Assembly: GCA_003612285.1 (NCBI GenBank)
Contig: RAYE01000003.1
Span: 124,001-188,000 of the forward strand
Source of the DNA: a bacterium D16-51
Lineage (GTDB): Bacteria > Bacillota > Clostridia > Lachnospirales > Lachnospiraceae
Direction: 5' to 3'
Length of the DNA: 64,000 nucleotides
Shown piece by piece: positions 40,841-49,714 of this stretch. Under the pieces are notes generated by a model. The model was not told the DNA's origin and searched no databases. It saw only the letters and a program-made list of their open reading frames with translations. The translations under genes were made by a program, and so were the position numbers. Position 1 is the stretch's first letter; every line of letters starts with the position of its first letter.

Positions 40841-41554
40841 ATGACAAGACAGGGCGCAGTATTTCAGAGATATGAAAAGAAATACCTTTTGGACAGGGGA
40901 CAATATGAGGGATTCCGGGAGGCAATGGAAGGTTATATGCAGGTTGATGAGTATGGAAAAAGTATGATTTGCAATATTTATTATGATACGGAACAGTATG
41001 ATTTAATCCGTGCATCTATAGAAAGGCCTCCGTATAAGGAAAAACTGCGCTTACGCAGTTATGGGATTCCAAAACTTTCAGACACTGTGTTTTTGGAAGT
41101 GAAAAAAAAGTATAGGGGGATTGTATATAAGCGCAGGATTGCCCTCCCTTTAGAAGAAGCATATAAAAGCCTCGAAAGAGGAATGCTTACAGGAGAAAAA
41201 GGACAGATTGGGCAGGAAATTAATTATTTCATTAAAAGATATCATCCTGTACCGAAACTTTATCTTGCTTATGATAGGATTGCCATGTATGGTACAGAAG
41301 ATAGCGAACTGCGCATGACGTTTGATTTTTCAGTAAGAAGCCGGGAAGAAGAACTGGATTTGGCAAAAGGAGACAGGGGGGAGCTTCTTTTGGATGAGGG
41401 AACGGTCATTTTGGAAATTAAGGTTAGGGATGCATACCCGTTTTGGCTGGTGCAGGCTTTGGAGCAGTTTGAAATTTATCCAGCTTCTTTTTCTAAGTAT
41501 GGAAATGTTTATAAAAGAGTAATTTTACCAGAGTATTTGAGGAACTATAAATAG
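40841..41554 (+). CDS. VTC-domain protein (polyphosphate polymerase-like)
   Basis: The 237-residue protein is a single triphosphate-tunnel (VTC) domain: 'RYEKKYLLDRGQYEGFREAM', 'YYDTEQYDLIRASIERPPYKEKLRLRSYG', 'FLEVKKKYRGIVYKRR' and 'VILEIKVRDAYPFWL'. The basic residues and Glu-rich strands line the tunnel. In yeast Vtc4 the domain makes polyphosphate from ATP; bacterial members near CotH may make or use polyphosphate or another anionic polymer. It starts 14 bp after the CotH stop. Confidence 0.9.
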   Translation: MTRQGAVFQRYEKKYLLDRGQYEGFREAMEGYMQVDEYGKSMICNIYYDTEQYDLIRASIERPPYKEKLRLRSYGIPKLSDTVFLEVKKKYRGIVYKRRIALPLEEAYKSLERGMLTGEKGQIGQEINYFIKRYHPVPKLYLAYDRIAMYGTEDSELRMTFDFSVRSREEELDLAKGDRGELLLDEGTVILEIKVRDAYPFWLVQALEQFEIYPASFSKYGNVYKRVILPEYLRNYK

Positions 41555-41609
41555 AGCAGAGTATCTGTTTATGTTCCTGGAAAGTAGTTTATTTTGAGGG
41601 GGATATCGT

Positions 41610-42284
41610 ATGTTTGAGAGTGTATTGAGTAATGCCGGCCACAGTTTGACAATGCTGTCGGCGGTAGAATGTACCGGGGCGTCGCTTCTTTTGGGGCTTG
41701 TGATAGCTGCCTGCTATTATTTTACCGGGCGGGGTACAAAAAATTTTTGTGCTGCGCTTGTGGTGCTTCCGGCAATGGTCCAGACTGTGATTATGATGGT
41801 AAATGGAAGCCTTGGGACAGGGATTGCAATCGTTGGGGCATTTAGCCTAATCCGGTTCCGGTCGCTTCCAGGGAACAGCCATGATATTAGCTGCATTTTT
41901 TTTGCAATGGTTGTAGGGCTGGCAAATGGAATGGGTTACATAACGTATGCAGTATTTATTACTTTATTTATTGGAACCGCTATGCTGATGCTGCATTTTG
42001 TGCCGCTTCCGCCAAAAACGGAAAAAAGGCAGGAGCTAAAGATAACGATTTACGAAGATTTGGACTATACGGATATTTTTAATGATTTATTTGAAGAATA
42101 TCTTGTTTCTTTTGAACAGCAGTCTGTTAAAACAGTAAATATGGGAAGCATGTATGAGATTGTTTATCTGATTGAGCAAAAGGATAAGGCGCGGGAAAAG
42201 GAAATGATTGATGCTATCCGCTGCCGTAATGGAAATCTGACAATTGTCTGCCGCCGGATGGCGGCGCCTTCGGGACAGCTTTAG
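41610..42284 (+). CDS. DUF4956 membrane protein
   Basis: A 224-residue protein with four N-terminal helices and the family motif 'GAFSLIRFRSLPGNSHDISCIFFAM', then a ~90-residue cytoplasmic domain with alternating strands. DUF4956 genes recur next to VTC-domain and CotH genes, so it is probably the membrane part of that system. The RBS GAGGGGG lies before the ATG. Confidence 0.88.
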   Translation: MFESVLSNAGHSLTMLSAVECTGASLLLGLVIAACYYFTGRGTKNFCAALVVLPAMVQTVIMMVNGSLGTGIAIVGAFSLIRFRSLPGNSHDISCIFFAMVVGLANGMGYITYAVFITLFIGTAMLMLHFVPLPPKTEKRQELKITIYEDLDYTDIFNDLFEEYLVSFEQQSVKTVNMGSMYEIVYLIEQKDKAREKEMIDAIRCRNGNLTIVCRRMAAPSGQL

Positions 42285-42343
42285 TAATACCCGTTGTGTG
42301 AAACAGACTTTGTAATATGAAAAAGAAAGGAGGATGACAGAAA

Positions 42344-42544
42344 ATGGAGATTTTAGATATTGCCGGTTTATCCATGGGGATGTCACAGGCAAAGGCTGTA
42401 ACGGATGTTGGTACAGCAATGCTTGCCAAAAGTCTTGATATGGTAGAGACGCTTGGGGATGGAATGGTGGAAATGATGCAGCGTTCCATGATGGAAAACT
42501 CTGTAATGCCAAATCTGGGCGGAAATATTGATATTATGGTCTGA
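42344..42544 (+). CDS. YjfB-family putative motility protein
   Basis: A 66-residue protein of the small YjfB family: MEILDIAGLSMGMSQAK start, Val/Ala/Met-rich helix, C-terminal 'NLGGNIDIMV'. The family is linked to motility in Bacillus by name only. AAAGGAGG precedes the ATG. It ends 70 bp before gpmI. Confidence 0.8.
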   Translation: MEILDIAGLSMGMSQAKAVTDVGTAMLAKSLDMVETLGDGMVEMMQRSMMENSVMPNLGGNIDIMV

Positions 42545-42612
42545 ATTAGGTAGAATGGTTGATAGAAACCGGGAGAATAAGTTTTAAGTCTAAGGTGGAA
42601 TGGAGGCAGATT

Positions 42613-44157
42613 ATGAGCAGAAAACCTGTAGTTTTGATGGTATTGGATGGATATGGATTAAATGAGAAGACGGAAGGCAATGCGATTGCACAGGCCAAAA
42701 CACCTGTGATGGACAAGCTGATGGCAGAATGTCCGTTTCAGAAAGGGAATGCCAGCGGGCTCAGCGTAGGGCTTCCAGATGGGCAGATGGGAAATTCAGA
42801 GGTTGGGCACATGAATATTGGCGCCGGCCGCATAATCTATCAGGAGCTTACCCGCATTTCAAAAGCGATTGAGGATGGAGATTTCTTTGAAAATAAGGCT
42901 CTTTTGGCGGCAGTCGAAAATGTTAAAAAGAATGGTTCAGACCTTCATTTATACGGACTGTTATCTGATGGAGGGGTACACAGCCATAATACGCATGTCT
43001 ATGGTTTATTAGAACTTGCAAAAAGAAATGGCGTGGAAAATGTATATGTCCATACATTTTTGGATGGGCGCGATACGGCTCCAACTTCTGGTAAAGGATT
43101 TATGGAAGAGCTGCAAAAGAAAATGGATGAAATCGGCGTAGGGCAGATTGCCAGTGTCCATGGACGTTATTATGCAATGGACCGCGATAACAACTGGGAC
43201 AGAACAAAGATTGCATATGACGCGCTTGTAGCAGGGGAGGGCAAAAAGGCAGAAAATGCGGTGCAGGCTGTTGCAGATTCCTATGCAGAAGATATTACAG
43301 ATGAATTTGTTGTGCCAACGGTTATTGAGAAGGATGGAAAACCAATTGCAACGATTAAGCCAAACGATTCTATTATTTTCTTTAATTTCCGTCCAGACAG
43401 GGCGCGCCAGATTACGCGTACATTCTGTGACGAGGAGTTTGACAAATTTGAGCGTGTCAATGGGTTTATGCCTTTAACCTATGTCTGCTTTACAGATTAT
43501 GATGAAACGATTGGCAATAAACTGGTTGCCTTCGTAAAGGAAAGCATAGAAAATACATTTGGCGAGTTTTTGGCGGCAAATGGTAAAAAGCAGCTCCGTT
43601 TGGCAGAGACTGAGAAATATGCCCATGTTACCTTTTTCTTTAATGGCGGTGTGGAAGAGCCAAATAAAGATGAAGACCGTTCGCTCGTTAAGTCCCCTTC
43701 TGTGGCGACATATGATTTACAGCCTGAAATGAGCGCTCCGGAAGTAGGGGAAAGGCTGACTGCAGCAATAACTTCCGGCCAGTATGATGTGATTGTCATT
43801 AATTTTGCCAATCCTGACATGGTAGGCCATACAGGGGTAATCCCTGCGGCAATTAAGGCGGTTGAGCGGATTGACCAGTGTGTTGGTGCAGCAGTAGAAG
43901 CGGTAAAGAAAGTGGATGGCGTACTTTTTATCTGTGCAGATCATGGCAATGCAGAACAGATGGTTGATTACGAGACAGGCGAGCCGTTTACAGCGCATAC
44001 TACAAACCCTGTTCCATTTATTTTAGTAAACTATGATGACGCATATACTTTGCGTGAGGGCGGATGTCTTGCTGATATTGCCCCAACTTTAATTGAGATT
44101 ATGGGATTGGAGCAGCCGGCAGAAATGACAGGAAAGTCACTTCTTATTAAAAAATAG
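42613..44157 (+). CDS. gpmI: 2,3-bisphosphoglycerate-independent phosphoglycerate mutase
   Basis: The 514-residue manganese enzyme interconverts 3- and 2-phosphoglycerate. It has 'VVLMVLDGYGLNEKTEGNAI' (metal Asp), the nucleophilic Ser in MGNSEVGHMNIGAGR, 'HGRYYAMDRDNNWDR' and 'CADHGNAEQM' (metal ligands). ATG 42613 follows TGGAGG. In many Firmicutes it directly follows tpiA; here it is separated by the CotH/VTC block. Confidence 0.97.
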   Translation: MSRKPVVLMVLDGYGLNEKTEGNAIAQAKTPVMDKLMAECPFQKGNASGLSVGLPDGQMGNSEVGHMNIGAGRIIYQELTRISKAIEDGDFFENKALLAAVENVKKNGSDLHLYGLLSDGGVHSHNTHVYGLLELAKRNGVENVYVHTFLDGRDTAPTSGKGFMEELQKKMDEIGVGQIASVHGRYYAMDRDNNWDRTKIAYDALVAGEGKKAENAVQAVADSYAEDITDEFVVPTVIEKDGKPIATIKPNDSIIFFNFRPDRARQITRTFCDEEFDKFERVNGFMPLTYVCFTDYDETIGNKLVAFVKESIENTFGEFLAANGKKQLRLAETEKYAHVTFFFNGGVEEPNKDEDRSLVKSPSVATYDLQPEMSAPEVGERLTAAITSGQYDVIVINFANPDMVGHTGVIPAAIKAVERIDQCVGAAVEAVKKVDGVLFICADHGNAEQMVDYETGEPFTAHTTNPVPFILVNYDDAYTLREGGCLADIAPTLIEIMGLEQPAEMTGKSLLIKK

Positions 44158-44160
44158 GGC

Positions 44161-44189
44161 TTGAAAATCAGAACAAGCTATGCTATGAT
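44161..44189 (+). promoter_or_regulatory. Promoter of secG
   Basis: TTGAAA (44161) and TATGAT (44184) are 17 bp apart, immediately after the gpmI stop. Confidence 0.7.
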
Positions 44190-44286
44190 ATTTCTTATCT
44201 GTGTAAATGCAGTTTTTAGGATCAGAAACTGTTTAACACATCAGGGCGCTTGGCATTAAACATGCCCTAGATTGGAGGAAATTTTC

Positions 44287-44535
44287 ATGATTCAGGCAAT
44301 TCACACCATTCTGTTGATTGTATATATTATTGTTTGCGTAGCATTAACAGTAGTTGTACTGATGCAGGAGGGGAAGCAGGCAGGTCTTACCGGTGCAATC
44401 AGCGGTGCTGCAGAGACATACTGGGGTAAGAACAAAGGACGTTCTATGGAAGGTGGGATGGTATTAGCCACAAAAGTCCTTGCCGCTTTATTTATAGTAA
44501 TTTCTTTGTTGCTTAATTTAAAGATTTTTGCATAA
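44287..44535 (+). CDS. secG: Preprotein translocase subunit SecG
   Basis: An 82-residue protein with two membrane helices (about 3-24 and 58-80) joined by the conserved loop 'VVLMQEGKQAGLTGAISGAAETYWG'. SecG assists SecYE-dependent export. ATG 44287 follows TTGGAGG. Its usual partners rnr and smpB follow. Confidence 0.95.
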   Translation: MIQAIHTILLIVYIIVCVALTVVVLMQEGKQAGLTGAISGAAETYWGKNKGRSMEGGMVLATKVLAALFIVISLLLNLKIFA

Positions 44536-44550
44536 AGGGATGGTTTATGG

Positions 44551-44592
44551 GGACTGTCTGTTTCGGGGATTCCTGGACGGACAGTCCTTTTT
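44551..44592 (+). terminator. Terminator after secG
   Basis: GGACTGTCTGT and ACGGACAGTCC pair over 11 bp (one T-G), then TTTTT. Confidence 0.9.
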
Positions 44593-44652
44593 ATAATATC
44601 AGGAGGGAATCTTTTTGTTTCTTTTTTGGCAATAAACACGAAAAACAGGAAA

Positions 44653-44681
44653 TTGCCTGTTATGATGTGGTGTGGTATACT
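44653..44681 (+). promoter_or_regulatory. Promoter of rnr-smpB
   Basis: TTGCCT (44653) and TATACT (44676) are 17 bp apart, about 55 bp before the rnr start. Confidence 0.75.
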
Positions 44682-44736
44682 ATAGTTAATTATGGAAAAT
44701 TGTGTTGCAGCGCAGTAAAGAATCGGGGTGATTAAA

Positions 44737-47334
44737 ATGACGAGAGAAGAAATGAACAGTAAAAAAGAGATGATTCTTAAATTTGTCTCTTCCAAAGAGT
44801 ATAAACCAATGTCTGCAAAGGAGATGGGTGTTGTACTGCAAGTGCCGGCAAAGGACAAAAAAGTATTTCGTGAGGTGTTAAATGAACTTTTGGGGGATGC
44901 AAAACTCCATCTGGATTTAAAGGGGAAGATTAAACCATTGTCTGAAAATATGATAACCGGAAAATTTATGGCAACCCAGAAGGGGTTTGGTTTTGTACGC
45001 GTTGAGGGGGAGGCAGAGGATATTTTTATACCAATGCACCATACAAAGGGAGCGCTTGACGGCGATACAGTACAGATAATGCTGGATAAGAATGCCAGGG
45101 GAAAAAAGCGTGAGGGGGAAGTTATAAACATTTTAGAGAGAGGTTCTGCTATTGTGGTAGGGACATATTCAAGCAGCAGGAGTTTTGGGTTTGTCACTGC
45201 GGATAACCATAAATTTACAAAAGATATATATATTGCGAAGGCAGATACCAAAGGAGCAATTACAGGCCATAAGGTAGTTGTCGAGATTGTAGACTATGGA
45301 AATGAGTCCAGGAACCCTGAGGGAAGGATTTTGGAAATTTTGGGACATATAAATGACCCTGGGGTTGATATATTATCTGTAATTAAGGCATATGGGCTGC
45401 CGGAGGAATATCCTGATGCAGTAATGGACCAGGTTGCAGATACTGCGGATGAGGTGGCGGCGCATGAAATAGAGGGCAGGGCAGATTACCGAAATCTTTG
45501 TACTGTTACAATTGACGGCGAGGATGCGAAGGATTTGGATGATGCAATTACCCTGACAAAGGAAGAGGGCATATATCATCTTGGGGTGCATATTGCGGAT
45601 GTCAGCCAGTATGTGACAGAAAACTCTCCGCTTGATAGAGAAGCCCTGAAACGGGGGACGAGTGTTTATCTGGTTGACCGTGTTATCCCGATGCTGCCCC
45701 ATAAGCTTTCCAACGGTATCTGCTCCCTGAATCAGGGCGTGGACAGGCTGGCATTGTCCTGTATGATGGATATTAACGCAAAGGGGGAGATTATCAGGCA
45801 TAGGATTGAAGAAAGCGTAATCCATGTTGACCGCAGGATGTCGTATACAAGCATACACAAGATAATTGAGGAAGAGGATGCTGCAGAAAAACAGGAGTAT
45901 ATAGAACTGGTTCCAATGTTTGAACTGATGTACGAATTGGCGGCAATATTACGGGAACGGCGTTTTAAGCGGGGTTCCATTGATTTTGATTTTGCAGAAA
46001 GTAAGATTACGCTGGATGAAAAAGGGAAGCCCCTTGATGTACAGATATATGAACGGAATAATGCGCATCGGATTATTGAAGAGTTTATGCTGGCTGCCAA
46101 TCAGACAGTAGCAGAAGAGTACTATTGGCAGGAGCTGCCGTTTGTCTATCGGACGCATGAAATGCCAGACAGTGAAAAAATCCAGCAGTTAAGCGCTTTT
46201 GTTGCTAATTTTGGATATACCATTAAGATGAATGCAGACGAGGAAATCCATCCAAAGGAAATCCAGAAATTAATGAAAAAGGTAGACGGCACAGCAGAAG
46301 AGGCATTAATCAGCCGGCTGGCACTGCGTTCTATGAAGCAGGCAAAATATACGGTTGGCTGCGAAGGGCATTTTGGGCTGGCAATGAAATATTACTGTCA
46401 TTTTACCTCGCCAATCCGCCGTTATCCTGATTTACAGATTCATCGGATTATTAAGGAAAATCTTCATGGGAAAATGGCTGATAAAAGGCTGGAGCATTAC
46501 CAGAAAATCCTTCCAGAGGTAGCGGAACGTTCAAGCATGATGGAACGCCGTGCAGATGATGCAGAACGCGAAGTAGAAAAAATGAAAAAAGCAGAGTATA
46601 TGGAGCAGTTTATTGGGGAAACGTTTGAGGGGATCATTTCTGGCGTCACATCCTGGGGAATGTATGTAGAACTTCCAAACACGATTGAGGGGATGATTCA
46701 TATTGCAGATATTCCAGGGGATTATTATTATTTTGAAGAAGAGAAATATCAGATGATTGGGGAGCGCACGCACAGAATTTTTAAGCTTGGGCAGTCCATC
46801 CGGGTTACAGTGGATGCGGTGGATAAGCTGCTTCGTACAATTGATTTTGTTGTTGCTGATGAGGAAGAATGTCCGGATGTTATAGAGGAAAGTGCTGATA
46901 AAGAAAAAGCAGAACCTGTTATTGAGATAAAACCAGAGAAAACGCCAAGGACAGCGAAGCGGGCAGAAGGTAAGAAGGCTGCAATGTTTGAAAAGAAACA
47001 GGAAGAGAAAAAAGGCATTTCCAAAAGGACTGCTATAAAAAGAGCAGAGGAAGAAAAGAGGAAGAGGCAGGGCACATCTGGGAAAAAGGCTGTAAAAAAA
47101 GCAGGCAAAAGCCTTTTGGCAAAGAAAAAGGAATTGCAGGAGCGTAAGGCAAGGCTCGTTAAAAAAGAAGAGATTGAAAAGACATTTGCAAAAAAAGCGG
47201 CTGCAAAAAAGAAGGCAGCGTTGGTGGCAAAGGAGGTTTCAAAGCTGACAGGCACTGCAAAAAAGAAAGCAGCGAAACGGAAAAAGATGTCTGCAAAGCG
47301 CGCTGGGATTCCGTCTGGAAAGAGAGGAAAGTAG
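44737..47334 (+). CDS. rnr: Ribonuclease R
   Basis: RNase R is a 3'-5' exoribonuclease that degrades structured and tmRNA-tagged mRNA with SmpB. The 865-residue enzyme has a helical N-terminus, cold-shock domains ('GKFMATQKGFGFVRVEG', 'SRSFGFVTADN'), the RNB domain ('TIDGEDAKDLDDAITLTKEEG' with catalytic Asp residues; 'FTSPIRRYPDLQIHRII'), an S1 domain ('FEGIISGVTSWGMYVELPNT') and a ~140-residue Lys/Ala/Glu-rich tail, longer than usual. ATG 44737 follows GGGGTG. It is coupled to smpB, 3 bp away. Confidence 0.96.
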   Translation: MTREEMNSKKEMILKFVSSKEYKPMSAKEMGVVLQVPAKDKKVFREVLNELLGDAKLHLDLKGKIKPLSENMITGKFMATQKGFGFVRVEGEAEDIFIPMHHTKGALDGDTVQIMLDKNARGKKREGEVINILERGSAIVVGTYSSSRSFGFVTADNHKFTKDIYIAKADTKGAITGHKVVVEIVDYGNESRNPEGRILEILGHINDPGVDILSVIKAYGLPEEYPDAVMDQVADTADEVAAHEIEGRADYRNLCTVTIDGEDAKDLDDAITLTKEEGIYHLGVHIADVSQYVTENSPLDREALKRGTSVYLVDRVIPMLPHKLSNGICSLNQGVDRLALSCMMDINAKGEIIRHRIEESVIHVDRRMSYTSIHKIIEEEDAAEKQEYIELVPMFELMYELAAILRERRFKRGSIDFDFAESKITLDEKGKPLDVQIYERNNAHRIIEEFMLAANQTVAEEYYWQELPFVYRTHEMPDSEKIQQLSAFVANFGYTIKMNADEEIHPKEIQKLMKKVDGTAEEALISRLALRSMKQAKYTVGCEGHFGLAMKYYCHFTSPIRRYPDLQIHRIIKENLHGKMADKRLEHYQKILPEVAERSSMMERRADDAEREVEKMKKAEYMEQFIGETFEGIISGVTSWGMYVELPNTIEGMIHIADIPGDYYYFEEEKYQMIGERTHRIFKLGQSIRVTVDAVDKLLRTIDFVVADEEECPDVIEESADKEKAEPVIEIKPEKTPRTAKRAEGKKAAMFEKKQEEKKGISKRTAIKRAEEEKRKRQGTSGKKAVKKAGKSLLAKKKELQERKARLVKKEEIEKTFAKKAAAKKKAALVAKEVSKLTGTAKKKAAKRKKMSAKRAGIPSGKRGK

Positions 47335-47337
47335 GAT

Positions 47338-47805
47338 ATGGCAAAGGAAGTAAAAAAAATGGTTGCCAATAATAAAAAAGCATTTTTTGATTACTTTATT
47401 GAGGATAAATATGAAGCGGGGATTTCACTGGCAGGGACGGAGGTGAAATCCCTGCGTATGGGTAAATGTAGCATAAAAGAGGCTTTTATCCGTATTGAAA
47501 AGGGGGAAGTTTATGTATATAATATGCATATCAGCCCATATGAAAAAGGAAATATTTTTAATAAAGACCCTCTCCGGGTAAAAAAACTTTTGCTGCACCG
47601 ATATGAAATCCGTAAAATTGAAGGGCAGATTGCCCAGAAGGGTTATACGGTAGTTCCGCTTAATGTCTACTTTAAGGGAAGCCTGGTAAAAGTGGAGATT
47701 GGCCTGGCAAAAGGGAAAAAGCTTTATGATAAGCGGCAGGAGATTGCGAAAAAAGATCAGAGAAGGGAAGCTGAAAAACAGTTTAAAGTGAAAAATCTAT
47801 ATTAA
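47338..47805 (+). CDS. smpB: SsrA-binding protein
   Basis: SmpB delivers tmRNA to stalled ribosomes. The 155-residue barrel has '[20 protein letters not shown]', '[18 protein letters not shown]', '[12 protein letters not shown]' and '[22 protein letters not shown]', all conserved. It follows rnr directly; ssrA lies 3.3 kb downstream on the other strand. Confidence 0.97.
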   Translation: MAKEVKKMVANNKKAFFDYFIEDKYEAGISLAGTEVKSLRMGKCSIKEAFIRIEKGEVYVYNMHISPYEKGNIFNKDPLRVKKLLLHRYEIRKIEGQIAQKGYTVVPLNVYFKGSLVKVEIGLAKGKKLYDKRQEIAKKDQRREAEKQFKVKNLY

Positions 47806-47850
47806 AATGTATTAAATGACTGTGAACTTGGTGTTGGCTTTAGGAAAAGA

Positions 47851-49548
47851 ATGCGGACGGAGGGTATAGGTTTGATTGACGAGAAAAAATATAATGAGGA
47901 TGTACTAGGAACTCTGGTTTCTTTTCTGGATGCTTCTCAGATGGATGGTGTTATAGAGGGGGAACTATCAGAGAAAGTCCATGCATTAGAGAAGCAGATT
48001 GTGCAGGAGGCTAGCTTTTTCCGAAAATTTGCGGATAAGATGCCAGGTGGATTTTTTATTTATCATGCAGATGAAAAAGAAGAATTGATTTATGCAAATG
48101 AGACGATGCTGCAGATTTTTAACTGCAGTACGCTGGAGGAGTTCCGGGAACACACAGGAAATTCATTTCGGGGGATTGTGCATCCTGACGATTTAGAAGA
48201 GGTAGAACAGAGTATTAAAGAACAGATTGCTGTCAGCCATTTTGATTTGGACTATGTAGAATACAGGATTATCCAAAAAGGCGGCGGGATACGTTGGCTG
48301 GAGGACTATGGGCATTTTGTCCATAACGAGAAAATTGGTGATATTTTTTATGTGTTTGTAGGGGATGCGACAGAGAAGAGGGAGCGCTGGATGACGAAGG
48401 CAAATAGCGCAAGGACGCTGTTTCTTTCAAACATGTCCCATGATATAAAAACTCCAATGAATGCGATTATTAATTTCACTTCACTGGCCCAAAATAATCT
48501 GGATGATAAAGAGAAACTTAGTCGGTATCTGGAATTGATTTCAGAATCCAGCAGCCAGTTGATGCAGCTATTAAATGATGTGCTGGAAATATCAAGAGTG
48601 GAGTCTGGTGAAGTTTCTATAGAGGAAGAAGAGTGCAACCTCCAGAATTTGATGCAGAAAGTGCAGTCTTCTTTGCTCTCGCGTGCTGCTGATAAAGAGA
48701 TGTCGGTATCATTGGATATTTCCAGGTTACGCCATAAGACAGTGTATGCTGACAAACATAAGCTTAGGCTGGTCTTTTCCTATCTTACAGATAATGCCCT
48801 AAAATATACAAAAAATGGAGGAAGGATAACAATCGCTTTATCAGAACGCGAGGAGAAAAAGGGGGCTTCAGAGTATTGTTTTGTTGTAGAGGATAATGGA
48901 ATTGGGATGGGCAGGGAATTTCTGCAGCATCTTTTTGAGCCGTTTGAGAGGGAAAAGAATACGACATTAAGCGGTATTTATGGAACTGGCCTTGGAATGA
49001 CAGTGACAAAGAATCTTGTGGAACTGATGGGAGGAACGATTGAGGCATCCAGCGTAGTTGGGGAGGGAAGCAGGTTTACAATCAGGATTTCCTTCCGTTG
49101 GGTGCAGGACTGTATGGCCGCTGCCAGCCTGGAGGATGGAAAAAAGGTTAAAAGACGTAAATCTGGTGCAAAGAGGATTTTAATTGTTGATGATAATGAA
49201 ATAAACCTGGAAATTGAAAATGAGGTGTTAAAGCAGGCAGAATTTCTTGTTGAGACAGCTACGGATGGAAGTATTGCAGTGGAAAAGGTAAAGCAGTCAA
49301 AGCCGGGGTATTATGATTTGATTTTGATGGATATACAAATGCCGGTGATGGATGGATATGATGCTACAAGAGTAATCCGTGAAATTGAAAATCCGGCTTT
49401 GGCCGGCATCCCGATTATTGCGGTTTCTGCCAATACATTTGAAGAAGACAGGAGAATGGCAATTGAGAGCGGGATGAACGCACATTTGGGGAAACCTCTG
49501 GAACCGCCTAAGCTGTATAAAATGATTGAGAAATTTTTTAAGGAGTAA
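47851..49548 (+). CDS. Hybrid PAS sensor histidine kinase with C-terminal receiver
   Basis: The 565-residue cytoplasmic protein has no membrane helix. A PAS domain (about 55-185; 'FYVFVGDATEKRER' end) is followed by HisKA with the phospho-His in FLSNMSHDIKTPMNAI, a HATPase domain (N box 'YLTDNALKYTKNGG', 'VEDNGIGMG', 'GTGLGMTVTKNLVELMGG') and a REC domain (about 445-565; ILIVDDNEIN, LILMDIQMPVMDG). There is no HPt or output domain, so phosphate must leave through another protein. Start is uncertain: ATG 47851 has AGGAAAAG upstream, but a TTG at 47872 has a stronger GGAGG. Confidence 0.88.
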   Translation: MRTEGIGLIDEKKYNEDVLGTLVSFLDASQMDGVIEGELSEKVHALEKQIVQEASFFRKFADKMPGGFFIYHADEKEELIYANETMLQIFNCSTLEEFREHTGNSFRGIVHPDDLEEVEQSIKEQIAVSHFDLDYVEYRIIQKGGGIRWLEDYGHFVHNEKIGDIFYVFVGDATEKRERWMTKANSARTLFLSNMSHDIKTPMNAIINFTSLAQNNLDDKEKLSRYLELISESSSQLMQLLNDVLEISRVESGEVSIEEEECNLQNLMQKVQSSLLSRAADKEMSVSLDISRLRHKTVYADKHKLRLVFSYLTDNALKYTKNGGRITIALSEREEKKGASEYCFVVEDNGIGMGREFLQHLFEPFEREKNTTLSGIYGTGLGMTVTKNLVELMGGTIEASSVVGEGSRFTIRISFRWVQDCMAAASLEDGKKVKRRKSGAKRILIVDDNEINLEIENEVLKQAEFLVETATDGSIAVEKVKQSKPGYYDLILMDIQMPVMDGYDATRVIREIENPALAGIPIIAVSANTFEEDRRMAIESGMNAHLGKPLEPPKLYKMIEKFFKE

Positions 49549-49714
49549 AAAGGAAATGCACAAAAAGGAAAAAGCTGCCATATGATTATCATAATAGGAT
49601 GGTAGAATTTTCTTTGTGCAAAAGCAGAGTGAGAGTACAAGGTGTCAAAGGCTCTTGATTCTTGCTAAGGCAATGATTGTGATGGTCTGGAAATACAGAA
49701 AAAGGGGAGGAATA

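Noticed and set aside
46749-47369. 206-codon minus-strand frame over the rnr 3' end
   Set aside because: It is the antisense of the Lys/Ala-rich RNase R tail (hence Phe/Ala/Ser-rich) and has no independent signals.
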